A stretch of DNA of 12,135 nt. It comes from an uncultured Bacteroidales bacterium (GTDB taxonomy: Bacteria > Bacteroidota > Bacteroidia > Bacteroidales > P3). The first letter of the stretch is position 1. Each line of letters begins with the position of its first letter. The notes under the pieces are model-generated. The model saw only the letters and a program-made list of their open reading frames with translations, made no database searches and was not told the DNA's origin. Shown piece after piece: positions 4,949 to 12,045 of this stretch. The DNA lies in the NCBI GenBank assembly GCA_937915785.1, contig CALGGY010000086.1:1-12135 (forward strand), written 5' to 3'. Made by a program: the position numbers and the translations under genes.

Positions 4949-5974
4949 ATGCAAGAAAAAATAAAAATAGCCATAACCCACGGCGACATCAACGGAGTGG
5001 GATACGAAGTAATACTGAAAACCTTTGCCGACAGCCGCATGTTCGAACACTGCACCCCGGTGCTATACGGATTGTCGAAAGTGGCCACCTACCACAAAAA
5101 CCTGCTTGCGCAAAACGACCTCACTTTTGTCAATGCCCGCGATGTCAAAAGCCTGCAAGCCAACAAGTTCAACATCATCAACATCACCAACGAGGAGGTA
5201 AAAATCGACGTTGGCAAATCCACCGAAGTGGCCGGACAGCTTTCGTCGCTCGCCTTGGAACGCGCCTGCGAAGACCTTATGAACGGCGATGTGGACGTGC
5301 TTGTAACGGCCCCCATCAACAAAAAGAACATACAGTCGAATGACTTCGATTTTCCGGGACACACCGAATACCTCTCGCAGAAATTCGGCACCAAAAGCCT
5401 CATGATGATGGTGTGCGACCGCATACGCATAGGCATCGTTACCAACCACCTGCCCCTGCGCGAAGTGCCCAACACCATCACCAAAGAGCTGCTGCTGGAA
5501 AAAATCGGCATAATGAACCAGTCGCTGAAACGCGATTTCGGCATCACACGCCCAAAAATTGCCGTGCTTGCACTCAACCCCCACGCAGGCGACAACGGCG
5601 TCATTGGCGACGACGACCAGCGTGTGGTGGCGCCCGCCATACAGGAGGCCATAAACAGAAACATGCTCGTTTACGGCCCCTACCCTTCCGACGGTTTCTT
5701 CGGATCATCGGAGTTCAACCATTTCGACGGCGTTCTGGCACTTTACCACGACCAAGGCCTGATACCCTTCAAACTGATGTCGTTCACCGAAGGCGTGAAC
5801 TTCACCGCCGGACTGCCATACATTCGCACATCGCCCGCCCACGGCACCGCCTACGAAATTGCCGGCAAGGACAAAGCCTCCGAACAGTCGTTCCGCAGCG
5901 CCGTTTATCTGGCTTGCAACATACTGCGCAACCGCAAAGAGTACGACGCCCTTACCGAAAACGCACTTAAATAA
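4949..5974 (+). CDS. pdxA: 4-hydroxythreonine-4-phosphate dehydrogenase
   Basis: 341 residues, near the usual 330. PdxA (EC 1.1.1.262) oxidises 4-phosphohydroxy-L-threonine with NAD+; the product decarboxylates and is joined with deoxyxylulose 5-phosphate by PdxJ to make pyridoxine 5'-phosphate. The N-terminal motif is GDINGVGYE (12-20), a variant of the usual GDPxGIGPE. The substrate-binding pair is in FPGHTEYL (His138, Thr139). The three metal-binding histidines are in TNHLPL (His167), NPHAGDNG (His212) and YHDQGLIPFK (His267). The C-terminal substrate loop TSPAHGTAYEIAGK (295-308) is intact. It is a soluble cytosolic dimer in characterised homologues. polA starts 26 bases downstream on the same strand, so the two are probably one transcript. 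SerC, encoded upstream in this window, makes the PdxA substrate. Confidence 0.96.
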   Translation: MQEKIKIAITHGDINGVGYEVILKTFADSRMFEHCTPVLYGLSKVATYHKNLLAQNDLTFVNARDVKSLQANKFNIINITNEEVKIDVGKSTEVAGQLSSLALERACEDLMNGDVDVLVTAPINKKNIQSNDFDFPGHTEYLSQKFGTKSLMMMVCDRIRIGIVTNHLPLREVPNTITKELLLEKIGIMNQSLKRDFGITRPKIAVLALNPHAGDNGVIGDDDQRVVAPAIQEAINRNMLVYGPYPSDGFFGSSEFNHFDGVLALYHDQGLIPFKLMSFTEGVNFTAGLPYIRTSPAHGTAYEIAGKDKASEQSFRSAVYLACNILRNRKEYDALTENALK

Positions 5975-6000
5975 ATACTTTAAATAAAACGCCCCACACC

Positions 6001-8790
6001 ATGGACAACAAGCTATTACTGCTCGACGGTATGGCAATAACTTATCGTGCCTACTACGCCCTTAGCCACAACCCACGCATCAGCTCCAAAGGACTGAACA
6101 CCTCGGCAATAATGGGATTCACCACTACCCTTTTCGAGCTGATGCAGAGCCAGAAACCCACACACATGGCCGTGGCTTTCGACCTCCCCGCACCTACATT
6201 TCGCCACGAACGCTTTGCCGAATACAAAGCCAACCGCGACTCAATGCCGGAGGACATACAGTTGGCACTGCCTTACATCCGGCAGATGATAACGGCTTTC
6301 AACATACCCATTGCCACCTGCGAAGGATACGAGGCCGACGACGTTATAGGCACCCTTGCCCACAAGGCCGAAAAACTTGGTTTTAAGGTGCTTATGGCAA
6401 CTCCCGACAAAGATTTCGGACAGCTTGTTACCGACAACATAAAAATCTACCGTTTCGGCCGCATGGGACACAAGGACGAGGTACTGGGCGCTGGCGAAAT
6501 ACAAGAGAAATTTGGCGTGAAACGCTGCTCGCAAGTAACCGACATTCTGGGACTTCGGGGCGACTCCATCGACAACATTCCGGGCATTCCGGGCGTGGGA
6601 GAGAAAACTGCCGCCAAGCTGATCGCCGAGTTCGACAGCGTGGAAAACCTTGTGCAAAACTTCCATGAAATAAAAAACGATAAAATTCGCAACCTTGTGG
6701 AGCAATACGCCGAGCAGGCACTGCTTTCGAAAGAGCTTGCCACAATAGCCCTCGACGCACCTGTGGACTTCGACCAAGAGGCGTTTCGCATTGCAGAACC
6801 CAATTTCGAAACCCTCAAGGCACTGATGGACGAACTGGAGTTCCGCAACCTTGCCAAACGCATTTTCACCCACTATTCCACGACCTCGCCCGAACTGATA
6901 ACCATGCTTCAGAGTCCGGCTCCGCAACCGGCTGCCAACGCCAAACCATCGCAGCCCACGCTCTTCGACAACGACCAGCTGGACCTGTTCGGCAGCCAGC
7001 CTGCACAAACCACAGCCACCCCAATCACAAAATACCGCGCCATATCCTCGACCGACGAAATTGCGGCTTTGGCAGAACAGCTGAAAAATAGCGACTACAT
7101 GGCTTTCCACATACCACAAATTTGGAACGTCATACCCTGCATTGCCATAGCCTCACCAAACTTAGAAACAACTTTAATTGACATTAATCAAAACACTGAT
7201 TTAAAAACTGTTGAACAACTACTAAACATCGACATTGCCGACAAAATTTGCCTCGACCTGAAACAGTGCAAAAAACAGCTGGCAACGATAGGCATCGAGC
7301 CGAAAGGCAGTTTTTTCTGCATCACCATAGCTCACTATCTGCTGCACTCCGAATCACGCCACAGCGCCGACTACATTTTCCGCGGCTACCTCAACATGGA
7401 GCCTTTCGATTTTGACACTTTCACCAAAAAAGTGCCACGCACCGACGCCACAACTTTTGCCAACGAAAACCGCATCACCCTGAAGCAATACGCCTGCCAA
7501 ACGGCCAACATGCTGCTACAGACCTACCCCCTGCTACGTCAAGAGCTGGAAACCTCCGGCAACACCAAACTGTTCCGAGACATCGAATTACCGCTGGTTG
7601 ACGTGCTTTTGAGCATGGAAAACGAAGGCGTTCGCATCGACACAGATTACCTGAAACAATACTCGGCACAGCTTCAGCAAGAGCTTGGCGAGATTGAAAA
7701 ACAGATTTACGGCCACGCCGGCGGCAGTTTCAACATCAACTCACCAAAACAGCTCGGCGAAGTGCTTTACGAAAAGCTGAAAATTGTGGACAAGCCGCCA
7801 AAAACAGCCACCAAACAGTACTCCACCGCCGAGGACGTGCTGCAAAAGCTCGCCGACAAGCACCCCATTGTGGCACTCATATTGGAGTACCGCTCGTTGT
7901 CGAAACTCATCGGCACCTACTTGGACTCGTTCCCCAAGCTTATATCCCCCGCCGACGGACGTCTGCACACCATCTTCAACCAGACAGTTACTGCCACCGG
8001 ACGCCTCAGCTCCAGCAATCCCAACCTGCAAAACATACCCATACGCACCGAGCGCGGACGCGAAATTCGCAAGGCTTTCATCCCCCGCAACAACGAATAC
8101 ACACTGCTTGCCGCCGACTACTCGCAGATAGAGCTGCGCATAATAGCCTCGCTCTCCGGCGACGAACATCTGTGCCACGCTTTCAACCAAAACCTTGACA
8201 TACACGCCGCCACTGCCGCAAAAATATACAAGCTGCCCATCGAAGAGGTGTCGAAAGACCTTCGGCGCAAAGCCAAATCGGTAAATTTCGGCATCATTTA
8301 CGGCATATCGTCCTTTGGTCTGGCCGAACAGCTCGGCATACCACGCAAGGAGGCGCAAGAGCTTATAAGCGAGTACTTTGTGCAATACCCCGACATCAAA
8401 AAATATATCGACAGCTGCATTGCCACCGCTCGCGAGCACGGCTACGCCGAAACTCTGCTTGGCCGCCGTCGCCCGTTGCCCGACATCAACTCGCGCAACA
8501 ACAACATGCGCAGCTTTGCCGAACGCAACGCCGTGAACATGCCCATACAAGGTACTTCGGCGGACATGATAAAAATTGCCATGAACAATATCTTTGCAGA
8601 GTTCGGAAAACGCGGCCTGAAATCAAAAATGATTCTGCAGGTGCACGACGAACTGGTGTTCGACGTTTTCAAACCCGAACTCGACGAGGTCAAGGACATC
8701 GTTACCGAAAAGATGAAAAACGCCCTGCCGCTGTTAGTTCCAATAGAACTGGGCGTGGAAACTGGAAACAACTGGCTGGAAGCACACTGA
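6001..8790 (+). CDS. polA: DNA polymerase I, proofreading domain apparently inactive
   Basis: 929 residues. The 5'-nuclease domain (about 1-290) has LLLDGMAITYRAYYAL, VAFDLPAPTFRHERFAEYKANR, EGYEADDVIGTLA, ATPDKDFGQLV and the helix-hairpin-helix DSIDNIPGIPGVGEKTA. A P/Q/A-rich linker (about 293-343) carries QPTLF (318-322) and QLDLF (326-330), both like the sliding-clamp-binding pentapeptide QL(S/D)LF. The 3'-5' exonuclease-like domain (about 345-520) keeps the fold pattern but not the catalytic acids: the DTET site reads HIPQ (370-373), NxKxD reads DLKQC (419-423), and YxxxD reads YACQT (497-501). The polymerase domain (about 530-929) is complete: motif A DYSQIELR (706-713), motif B RRKAKSVNFGIIYG (755-768, with the Phe763 that excludes dideoxynucleotides) and motif C QVHDELVFD (880-888). 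It should carry out gap filling and primer removal in repair and lagging-strand synthesis, without proofreading. It is likely co-transcribed with pdxA. Confidence 0.97.
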   Translation: MDNKLLLLDGMAITYRAYYALSHNPRISSKGLNTSAIMGFTTTLFELMQSQKPTHMAVAFDLPAPTFRHERFAEYKANRDSMPEDIQLALPYIRQMITAFNIPIATCEGYEADDVIGTLAHKAEKLGFKVLMATPDKDFGQLVTDNIKIYRFGRMGHKDEVLGAGEIQEKFGVKRCSQVTDILGLRGDSIDNIPGIPGVGEKTAAKLIAEFDSVENLVQNFHEIKNDKIRNLVEQYAEQALLSKELATIALDAPVDFDQEAFRIAEPNFETLKALMDELEFRNLAKRIFTHYSTTSPELITMLQSPAPQPAANAKPSQPTLFDNDQLDLFGSQPAQTTATPITKYRAISSTDEIAALAEQLKNSDYMAFHIPQIWNVIPCIAIASPNLETTLIDINQNTDLKTVEQLLNIDIADKICLDLKQCKKQLATIGIEPKGSFFCITIAHYLLHSESRHSADYIFRGYLNMEPFDFDTFTKKVPRTDATTFANENRITLKQYACQTANMLLQTYPLLRQELETSGNTKLFRDIELPLVDVLLSMENEGVRIDTDYLKQYSAQLQQELGEIEKQIYGHAGGSFNINSPKQLGEVLYEKLKIVDKPPKTATKQYSTAEDVLQKLADKHPIVALILEYRSLSKLIGTYLDSFPKLISPADGRLHTIFNQTVTATGRLSSSNPNLQNIPIRTERGREIRKAFIPRNNEYTLLAADYSQIELRIIASLSGDEHLCHAFNQNLDIHAATAAKIYKLPIEEVSKDLRRKAKSVNFGIIYGISSFGLAEQLGIPRKEAQELISEYFVQYPDIKKYIDSCIATAREHGYAETLLGRRRPLPDINSRNNNMRSFAERNAVNMPIQGTSADMIKIAMNNIFAEFGKRGLKSKMILQVHDELVFDVFKPELDEVKDIVTEKMKNALPLLVPIELGVETGNNWLEAH

Positions 8791-8800
8791 ACCAATTAGC

Positions 8801-8842
8801 AGTTGGAAGTTGGGAGTTGGAAGTTGGGAGTTGGGAGTTAAG
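8801..8842 (+). repeat. Heptamer tandem array AGTTGGR x5-6
   Basis: Six adjacent 7-base units: AGTTGGA, AGTTGGG, AGTTGGA, AGTTGGG, AGTTGGG, and a diverged AGTTAAG. It starts 10 bases after the polA stop, in the gap between the convergent polA and mreB. Unit sequence differs from the arrays near serA, but the period is the same. Confidence 0.9.
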
Positions 8843-8856
8843 TGAGCAGGAATTTT

Positions 8857-8870
8857 CGATTGTCGATTTT
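8857..8870 (+). repeat. Heptamer repeat CGATTGT x2
   Basis: CGATTGT followed by CGATTTT, in 7-base phase with the AGTTGGR array to its left (8801 + 8 x 7 = 8857). Too short to be convincing alone; listed because it lies between two clear heptamer arrays. Confidence 0.45.
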
Positions 8871-8871
8871 T

Positions 8872-8913
8872 CAATGTACATTGTACATTGTACATTGTAC
8901 ATTGTACATTGTT
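8872..8913 (+). repeat. Heptamer tandem array CATTGTA x6
   Basis: Six adjacent 7-base units: CAATGTA, four exact CATTGTA, and CATTGTT. The array is rich in the palindrome TGTACA, so it can fold on itself in either strand. It lies just before the mreB terminator and is not part of any recognisable gene. Confidence 0.92.
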
Positions 8914-8927
8914 CATCGCCAGCGACA

Positions 8928-8963
8928 ATAAAAAAACACCCGCATCTTTTCCGACGCAGGTGT
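8928..8963 (-). terminator. Intrinsic terminator of mreB
   Basis: On the minus strand, ACACCTGCGTC (8963-8953) pairs along its full 11 bases with GATGCGGGTGT (8946-8936), with two G-U pairs and the loop GGAAAA, followed by a T7 run. It starts about 30 bases after the mreB stop. Read on the plus strand the two wobble positions become A-C mismatches and no U run follows, so it mainly serves mreB rather than polA. Confidence 0.88.
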
Positions 8964-8993
8964 CAAACAAAAACATTTATAGAACACACAAAA

Positions 8994-10025
8994 TTATTTT
9001 ATCAAGAAGTCGTATTTGTCGAGGTTTTTGAGTGCTTTTGCTGTTCCACGGGCCACGGCGCGCAGCGGGTCTTCGGCCACATGGACTTTTAGTTTCGTAC
9101 GTTCGGCAATACGGGCATCGAGTCCGCGCAACAGAGCTCCACCGCCTGCGAGGTAGATACCCGACTCGTAAATATCGGCAGCCAGTTCGGGCGGGGTGTC
9201 CGAAAGGGCTTCGAGTATAGCGCCCTCTATGCGGCTTATCGATTTGTCGATGGCGTTGGCCACCTCTTTGTACGAAACCAGATGTGTTTCGGGAATACCT
9301 GTGGATACATGGCGGCCACGGGCTTCATAATCTTCGGGCACATCCTGTTCGGGCAGCTCGCTAACGGCAGAACCCACTTTTATCTTTATCTGTTCGGCAG
9401 TACGCACACCAATGTGCAGACTGTGGATTTTGCGCATGTATTCGATGATATTTTCGTTGAACTCGTCGCCGGCAATGCGTATGGATTTGTTGCGCACAAT
9501 GCCGCCCAGCGAGATAACGGCTATTTCGGCTGTACCGCCTCCGATGTCGACAATCATGTGTCCTACGGGTTCGGTAACGTTGATACCGATACCTATTGCA
9601 GCTGCCATCGGTTCGTGTATCATACGAATTTCCTTGGCTCCTGCCTGTTCTGCCGATTCGCGCACAGCACGTTGCTCAACATTGGTAATTCCGGAAGGGA
9701 TGCATATTACCATTTTCAGTGCCGGCGAAAGGAGGCTGCGGCTGATATTGGCCATTTTTATGAATTCGCGAATCAGGTGCTGAGCCATCTCAAAATCGGC
9801 GATAACACCGCCCTTAAGGGGACGTATGGTTCGTATATGCTCGTTTTCGCGGCCTTCGTAACGGGCGGCCTCGGTGCCAACGGCTATTATCTTATTGTCT
9901 TTGTTGGTGTCTATGGCTACAACCGACGGCTGGTCTATCACCATTTTGTCGTTGTACATCAATATGGAGTTGGCGGTTCCCAAATCCATGGCAATTTCTT
10001 TGTTGAAAATCTGAAATGCTCCCAT
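8994..10025 (-). CDS. mreB: Rod shape-determining protein MreB (actin homologue)
   Basis: 343 residues, typical MreB length. MreB forms membrane-associated antiparallel filaments that guide the elongasome and set cell width. Sequence signs of the actin fold: phosphate-1 loop DLGTANS (14-20), TIRPLKGGVIADFE (66-79), IPSGITNVEQRAV (109-121), the hydrolysis-site Glu in HEPMAAAIG (Glu138), phosphate-2 loop DIGGGTAEIAV (160-170), GGI (174-176), GDEFNENI (186-193), and the adenosine loop GIYLAGGGALLRGL (289-302). The start ATG gives the short MGxFxxxxEIAMDLG N-terminus usual for the family. It lies 108 bases downstream of purH on the same strand; the gap has only a weak AT-rich hairpin, so partial co-transcription is possible. 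A strong terminator follows directly, and no mreC is found downstream. Confidence 0.96.
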   Translation of the reverse strand: MGAFQIFNKEIAMDLGTANSILMYNDKMVIDQPSVVAIDTNKDNKIIAVGTEAARYEGRENEHIRTIRPLKGGVIADFEMAQHLIREFIKMANISRSLLSPALKMVICIPSGITNVEQRAVRESAEQAGAKEIRMIHEPMAAAIGIGINVTEPVGHMIVDIGGGTAEIAVISLGGIVRNKSIRIAGDEFNENIIEYMRKIHSLHIGVRTAEQIKIKVGSAVSELPEQDVPEDYEARGRHVSTGIPETHLVSYKEVANAIDKSISRIEGAILEALSDTPPELAADIYESGIYLAGGGALLRGLDARIAERTKLKVHVAEDPLRAVARGTAKALKNLDKYDFLIK

Positions 10026-10133
10026 TTTTTTTGTGTCGTTCTATTTTTTTTAAACAATCGTTCTTTGTTACGTCAATAATGTGAATAGGTTACAAAAAAA
10101 ACAATTTTTTGTTTATTTTTTTGAAAAGCATTG
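10026..10133 (-). other. purH-mreB intergenic gap
   Basis: 108 AT-rich bases. Read on the minus strand, AAACAA / TTGTTT (forward positions 10099-10114) can form a 6-bp AT-only stem followed by T's, a weak candidate attenuator after purH. I see no TAnnTTTG match for a separate mreB promoter, which favours transcription from purH or a non-consensus promoter. Confidence 0.4.
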
Positions 10134-11657
10134 TCAATGTTTGAAATGACGTTTGCCTGTAATGGCCATGCCCATGCCGTTTTTCTCGCAGTAGTCGATG
10201 GAGTCTTGGTCGTGGATGGAGCCGCCCGGGTGAGCCACTGCCACTATGCCGGCGTTGTGGGCTATCTCCACGCAGTCGGGGAAGGGGAAGAAAGCGTCGG
10301 AGGCCATCACGGCGCCATGCAGGTCGAAACCGAAGCTTCCAGCTTTTTCGATGGCCTGTTTCAGTGCATCCACACGCGAGGTCTGGCCGGTGCCGCCAGC
10401 CAGCAGCTGTTTGTTTTTGGCCAATATTATGGCGTTGCTTTTGGTATGTTTCACCAAGATGGTGGCGAAAACGAGGTTCTCGGCGGTGGCTTTGCTGATG
10501 GGCGTGGAAGTAACGCTTTGGGTCATCTCCTCCACGGTGGGCACCACGGTATCCTTGTCCTGCACCAGCACGCCGTTGAGCACCGAGCGGAACACGCGGT
10601 CGTTGTACTGGGCGTTTTTGCGGAGCAGTATGATGCGGTTTTTCTTGCCTTTGAGTATTGCCAGAGCCTCGTCGGTGTATTCGGGGGCAATGCACACTTC
10701 GAAGAAAATTTTGTTCATCTCTTCGGCCACAGCATTGTCGATGGTGCGGTTGGTGATGAGAATGCCGCCGAAAGCCGACACGGGGTCGCCGGCAAGGGCG
10801 TCGGTCCATGCTTCAAAAACGGTGTTGCGACTTGCTATTCCGCAGGCGTTGTTGTGCTTGAGTATGGCGAAGGTGGTGTCCGAGAAATCGTCGATAAGGT
10901 TAACGGCAGCCTCTATGTCCATAAGGTTGTTGTACGAAATTTCCTTGCCGTTGAGTTTGGAGAAACAAGCGTCGAAATCGCCGAAGAAGAAGCCTTTCTG
11001 GTGAGGGTTTTCGCCGTAGCGCAGGGTGTTGGCATGGCAGCTGTCGTATTTGAACACCGGCAGGTTGGTTTGGCGGTTGAAATAGTTGAAAATGGCGGTG
11101 TCGTAGTGCGACGACACTCCGAAAGCGTAGGTGGCAAAGCGTCGGCGCTGTTCGAGGGTGGTGCAGCCTTCGCCGTTGCGGTAGATGTCGAGGAACTCGG
11201 CGTAATGCTCCATGTCGGGGACAATCATCACATCGGCGAAATTTTTGGCCGCGGCGCGGATAAGCGAGATGCCCCCTATGTCGATTTTTTCGATGATGTC
11301 CTGCTCCGAAGCGCCCGATGCCACGGTTTTTTCAAAGGGATAGAGGTCCACGATAACGAGGTCTATCTCCGGTATTTCGTACTCTTTGAGCTGCTCGCCG
11401 TCGGAGTACATGTCGCGACGGCTGAGTATGCCGCCGAACACCTTGGGGTGCAGGGTTTTAACTCGTCCGCCGAGTATCGACGGGTAGCCGGTAAGCGACT
11501 CCACAGTCTGCACTTCTATACCGAGATTGCGGATAAAATCGCATGTCCCGCCGGTGGAATAGATGGTTACTCCGTTGTTGGCCAACTCTTTCACTATGTT
11601 GTCGAGTCCGTCTTTATGAAACACTGAAATCAGTGCGCTTTTTATGCGTTTGGTCAT
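10134..11657 (-). CDS. purH: Bifunctional AICAR transformylase / IMP cyclohydrolase
   Basis: 507 residues, the standard PurH length. It carries out the last two steps of de novo IMP synthesis: formylation of AICAR with 10-formyl-tetrahydrofolate (EC 2.1.2.3) and ring closure to IMP (EC 3.5.4.10). Residues 1 to about 195 are the MGS-like cyclohydrolase domain: ALISVFHKDG (8-17), YSTGGT (33-38), GGRVKTLHPKVFGGIL (63-78), VIVDLYPFEKT (101-111), KIDIGGISLIRAAAKN (124-139). The rest is the transformylase domain: RYGENPHQKG (213-222), the catalytic Lys-His pair in LKHNNACG (Lys267, His268), DPVSAFGGI (291-299), KSNAIILAK (406-414), GGTGQTSRVDA (421-431), SDAFFPFPD (453-461) and the C-terminal TGKRHFKH. 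It is soluble and cytosolic. mreB follows on the same strand. Confidence 0.97.
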   Translation of the reverse strand: MTKRIKSALISVFHKDGLDNIVKELANNGVTIYSTGGTCDFIRNLGIEVQTVESLTGYPSILGGRVKTLHPKVFGGILSRRDMYSDGEQLKEYEIPEIDLVIVDLYPFEKTVASGASEQDIIEKIDIGGISLIRAAAKNFADVMIVPDMEHYAEFLDIYRNGEGCTTLEQRRRFATYAFGVSSHYDTAIFNYFNRQTNLPVFKYDSCHANTLRYGENPHQKGFFFGDFDACFSKLNGKEISYNNLMDIEAAVNLIDDFSDTTFAILKHNNACGIASRNTVFEAWTDALAGDPVSAFGGILITNRTIDNAVAEEMNKIFFEVCIAPEYTDEALAILKGKKNRIILLRKNAQYNDRVFRSVLNGVLVQDKDTVVPTVEEMTQSVTSTPISKATAENLVFATILVKHTKSNAIILAKNKQLLAGGTGQTSRVDALKQAIEKAGSFGFDLHGAVMASDAFFPFPDCVEIAHNAGIVAVAHPGGSIHDQDSIDYCEKNGMGMAITGKRHFKH

Positions 11658-11786
11658 ATATTACTGTGTGTTAAATGTTTACAAAGCATTGTTCAACGAA
11701 TATTAAGGAAAGTGTCGCTTGACCCCTCCCCTATCAATATGGTTTTCAGGACTTTGCCATACCACTACGGTTTTATTCGCCATTTG

Positions 11787-11818
11787 CAAAGGTAAGATTT
11801 TTTTTCGGGAAAAGCAAG
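11787..11818 (-). promoter_or_regulatory. purH promoter
   Basis: On the minus strand CTTG (11818-11815), a 20-base spacer, then TACCTTTG (11794-11787): one mismatch from TTTG / TAnnTTTG at ideal spacing. Transcription would begin near 11780, giving a leader of about 120 bases before ATG 11657. The leader can form a small TATGG/CCATA hairpin but does not match any riboswitch I recognise. Confidence 0.65.
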
Positions 11819-11841
11819 TTTTTTTTCATACTTGCAGAAAA

Positions 11842-11883
11842 AAAAACGCCGCTATGCATCGGAATTGCACAGTCGGCGTTTTT
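11842..11883. terminator. Hairpin terminator, likely bidirectional
   Basis: AAAAACGCCG (11842-11851) pairs perfectly with CGGCGTTTTT (11874-11883) around a 22-base loop. A run of T's follows the stem on both strands (longer on the minus strand, where A11838-11846 reads as T9). Its position upstream of purH suggests it insulates purH from leftward transcription coming from beyond 11900; a stop codon at 11917-11915 on the minus strand sits 31 bases before it. Confidence 0.7.
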
Positions 11884-12014
11884 CTTGTCGTTGAAAGATG
11901 CTTGAAAAGGGATTTTAGTCGTTTTTTGAAAAATTAAAACGACCGAGCACTTTGCCGTCTTCGCTGGAATCTATAGTCTCAAATTTGGGGAGTGTGCTTG
12001 TTTTTTTCCTTCCT
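11884..12014. other. No supported gene
   Basis: AT-rich stretch between the terminator and the right-edge promoter. On the minus strand a frame of about 55 codons ends at TAA 11917-11915 (its C-terminus includes TIDSSEDGKVLGRFNFSKND) but has no ATG and is closed upstream by TAG, so it is not called as a gene. Confidence 0.5.
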
Positions 12015-12045
12015 TTTGTTTCTCCTGACTTTTTCGTTATTTTTG
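12015..12045 (+). promoter_or_regulatory. Candidate promoter for a gene starting at the right edge
   Basis: TTTG (12015-12018), a 19-base spacer, then TATTTTTG (12038-12045), a full match to the Bacteroidetes promoter. An A-rich leader follows and an ATG appears at 12129-12131, seven bases before the window ends, so a rightward gene could begin there. The region is AT-rich, which raises the chance of a random match. Confidence 0.5.

Noticed and set aside
5413..5970. Plus-strand frame of 185 codons inside pdxA
   Set aside because: It is an alternative frame of a C-rich coding sequence; its Arg/His/Pro-rich product resembles nothing, while pdxA matches throughout.
8872..8913. Possible CRISPR-like array
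   Set aside because: The units are contiguous 7-mers with no spacers, so this is a simple tandem array.
8817..9092. Plus-strand frame across the heptamer arrays (repetitive Y-I-V-H-C-T peptide)
   Set aside because: The repetitive peptide is just the CATTGTA array in translation, and the rest is antisense to the end of mreB.
10131..11627. Plus-strand frame of 498 codons opposite purH
   Set aside because: Antisense shadow of the full-length purH; the product has no domain pattern and no promoter.
11658..11786. Riboswitch in the purH leader
   Set aside because: The leader is about 120 bases but shows only a 5-bp hairpin and none of the conserved cores I know for purine-related riboswitches.
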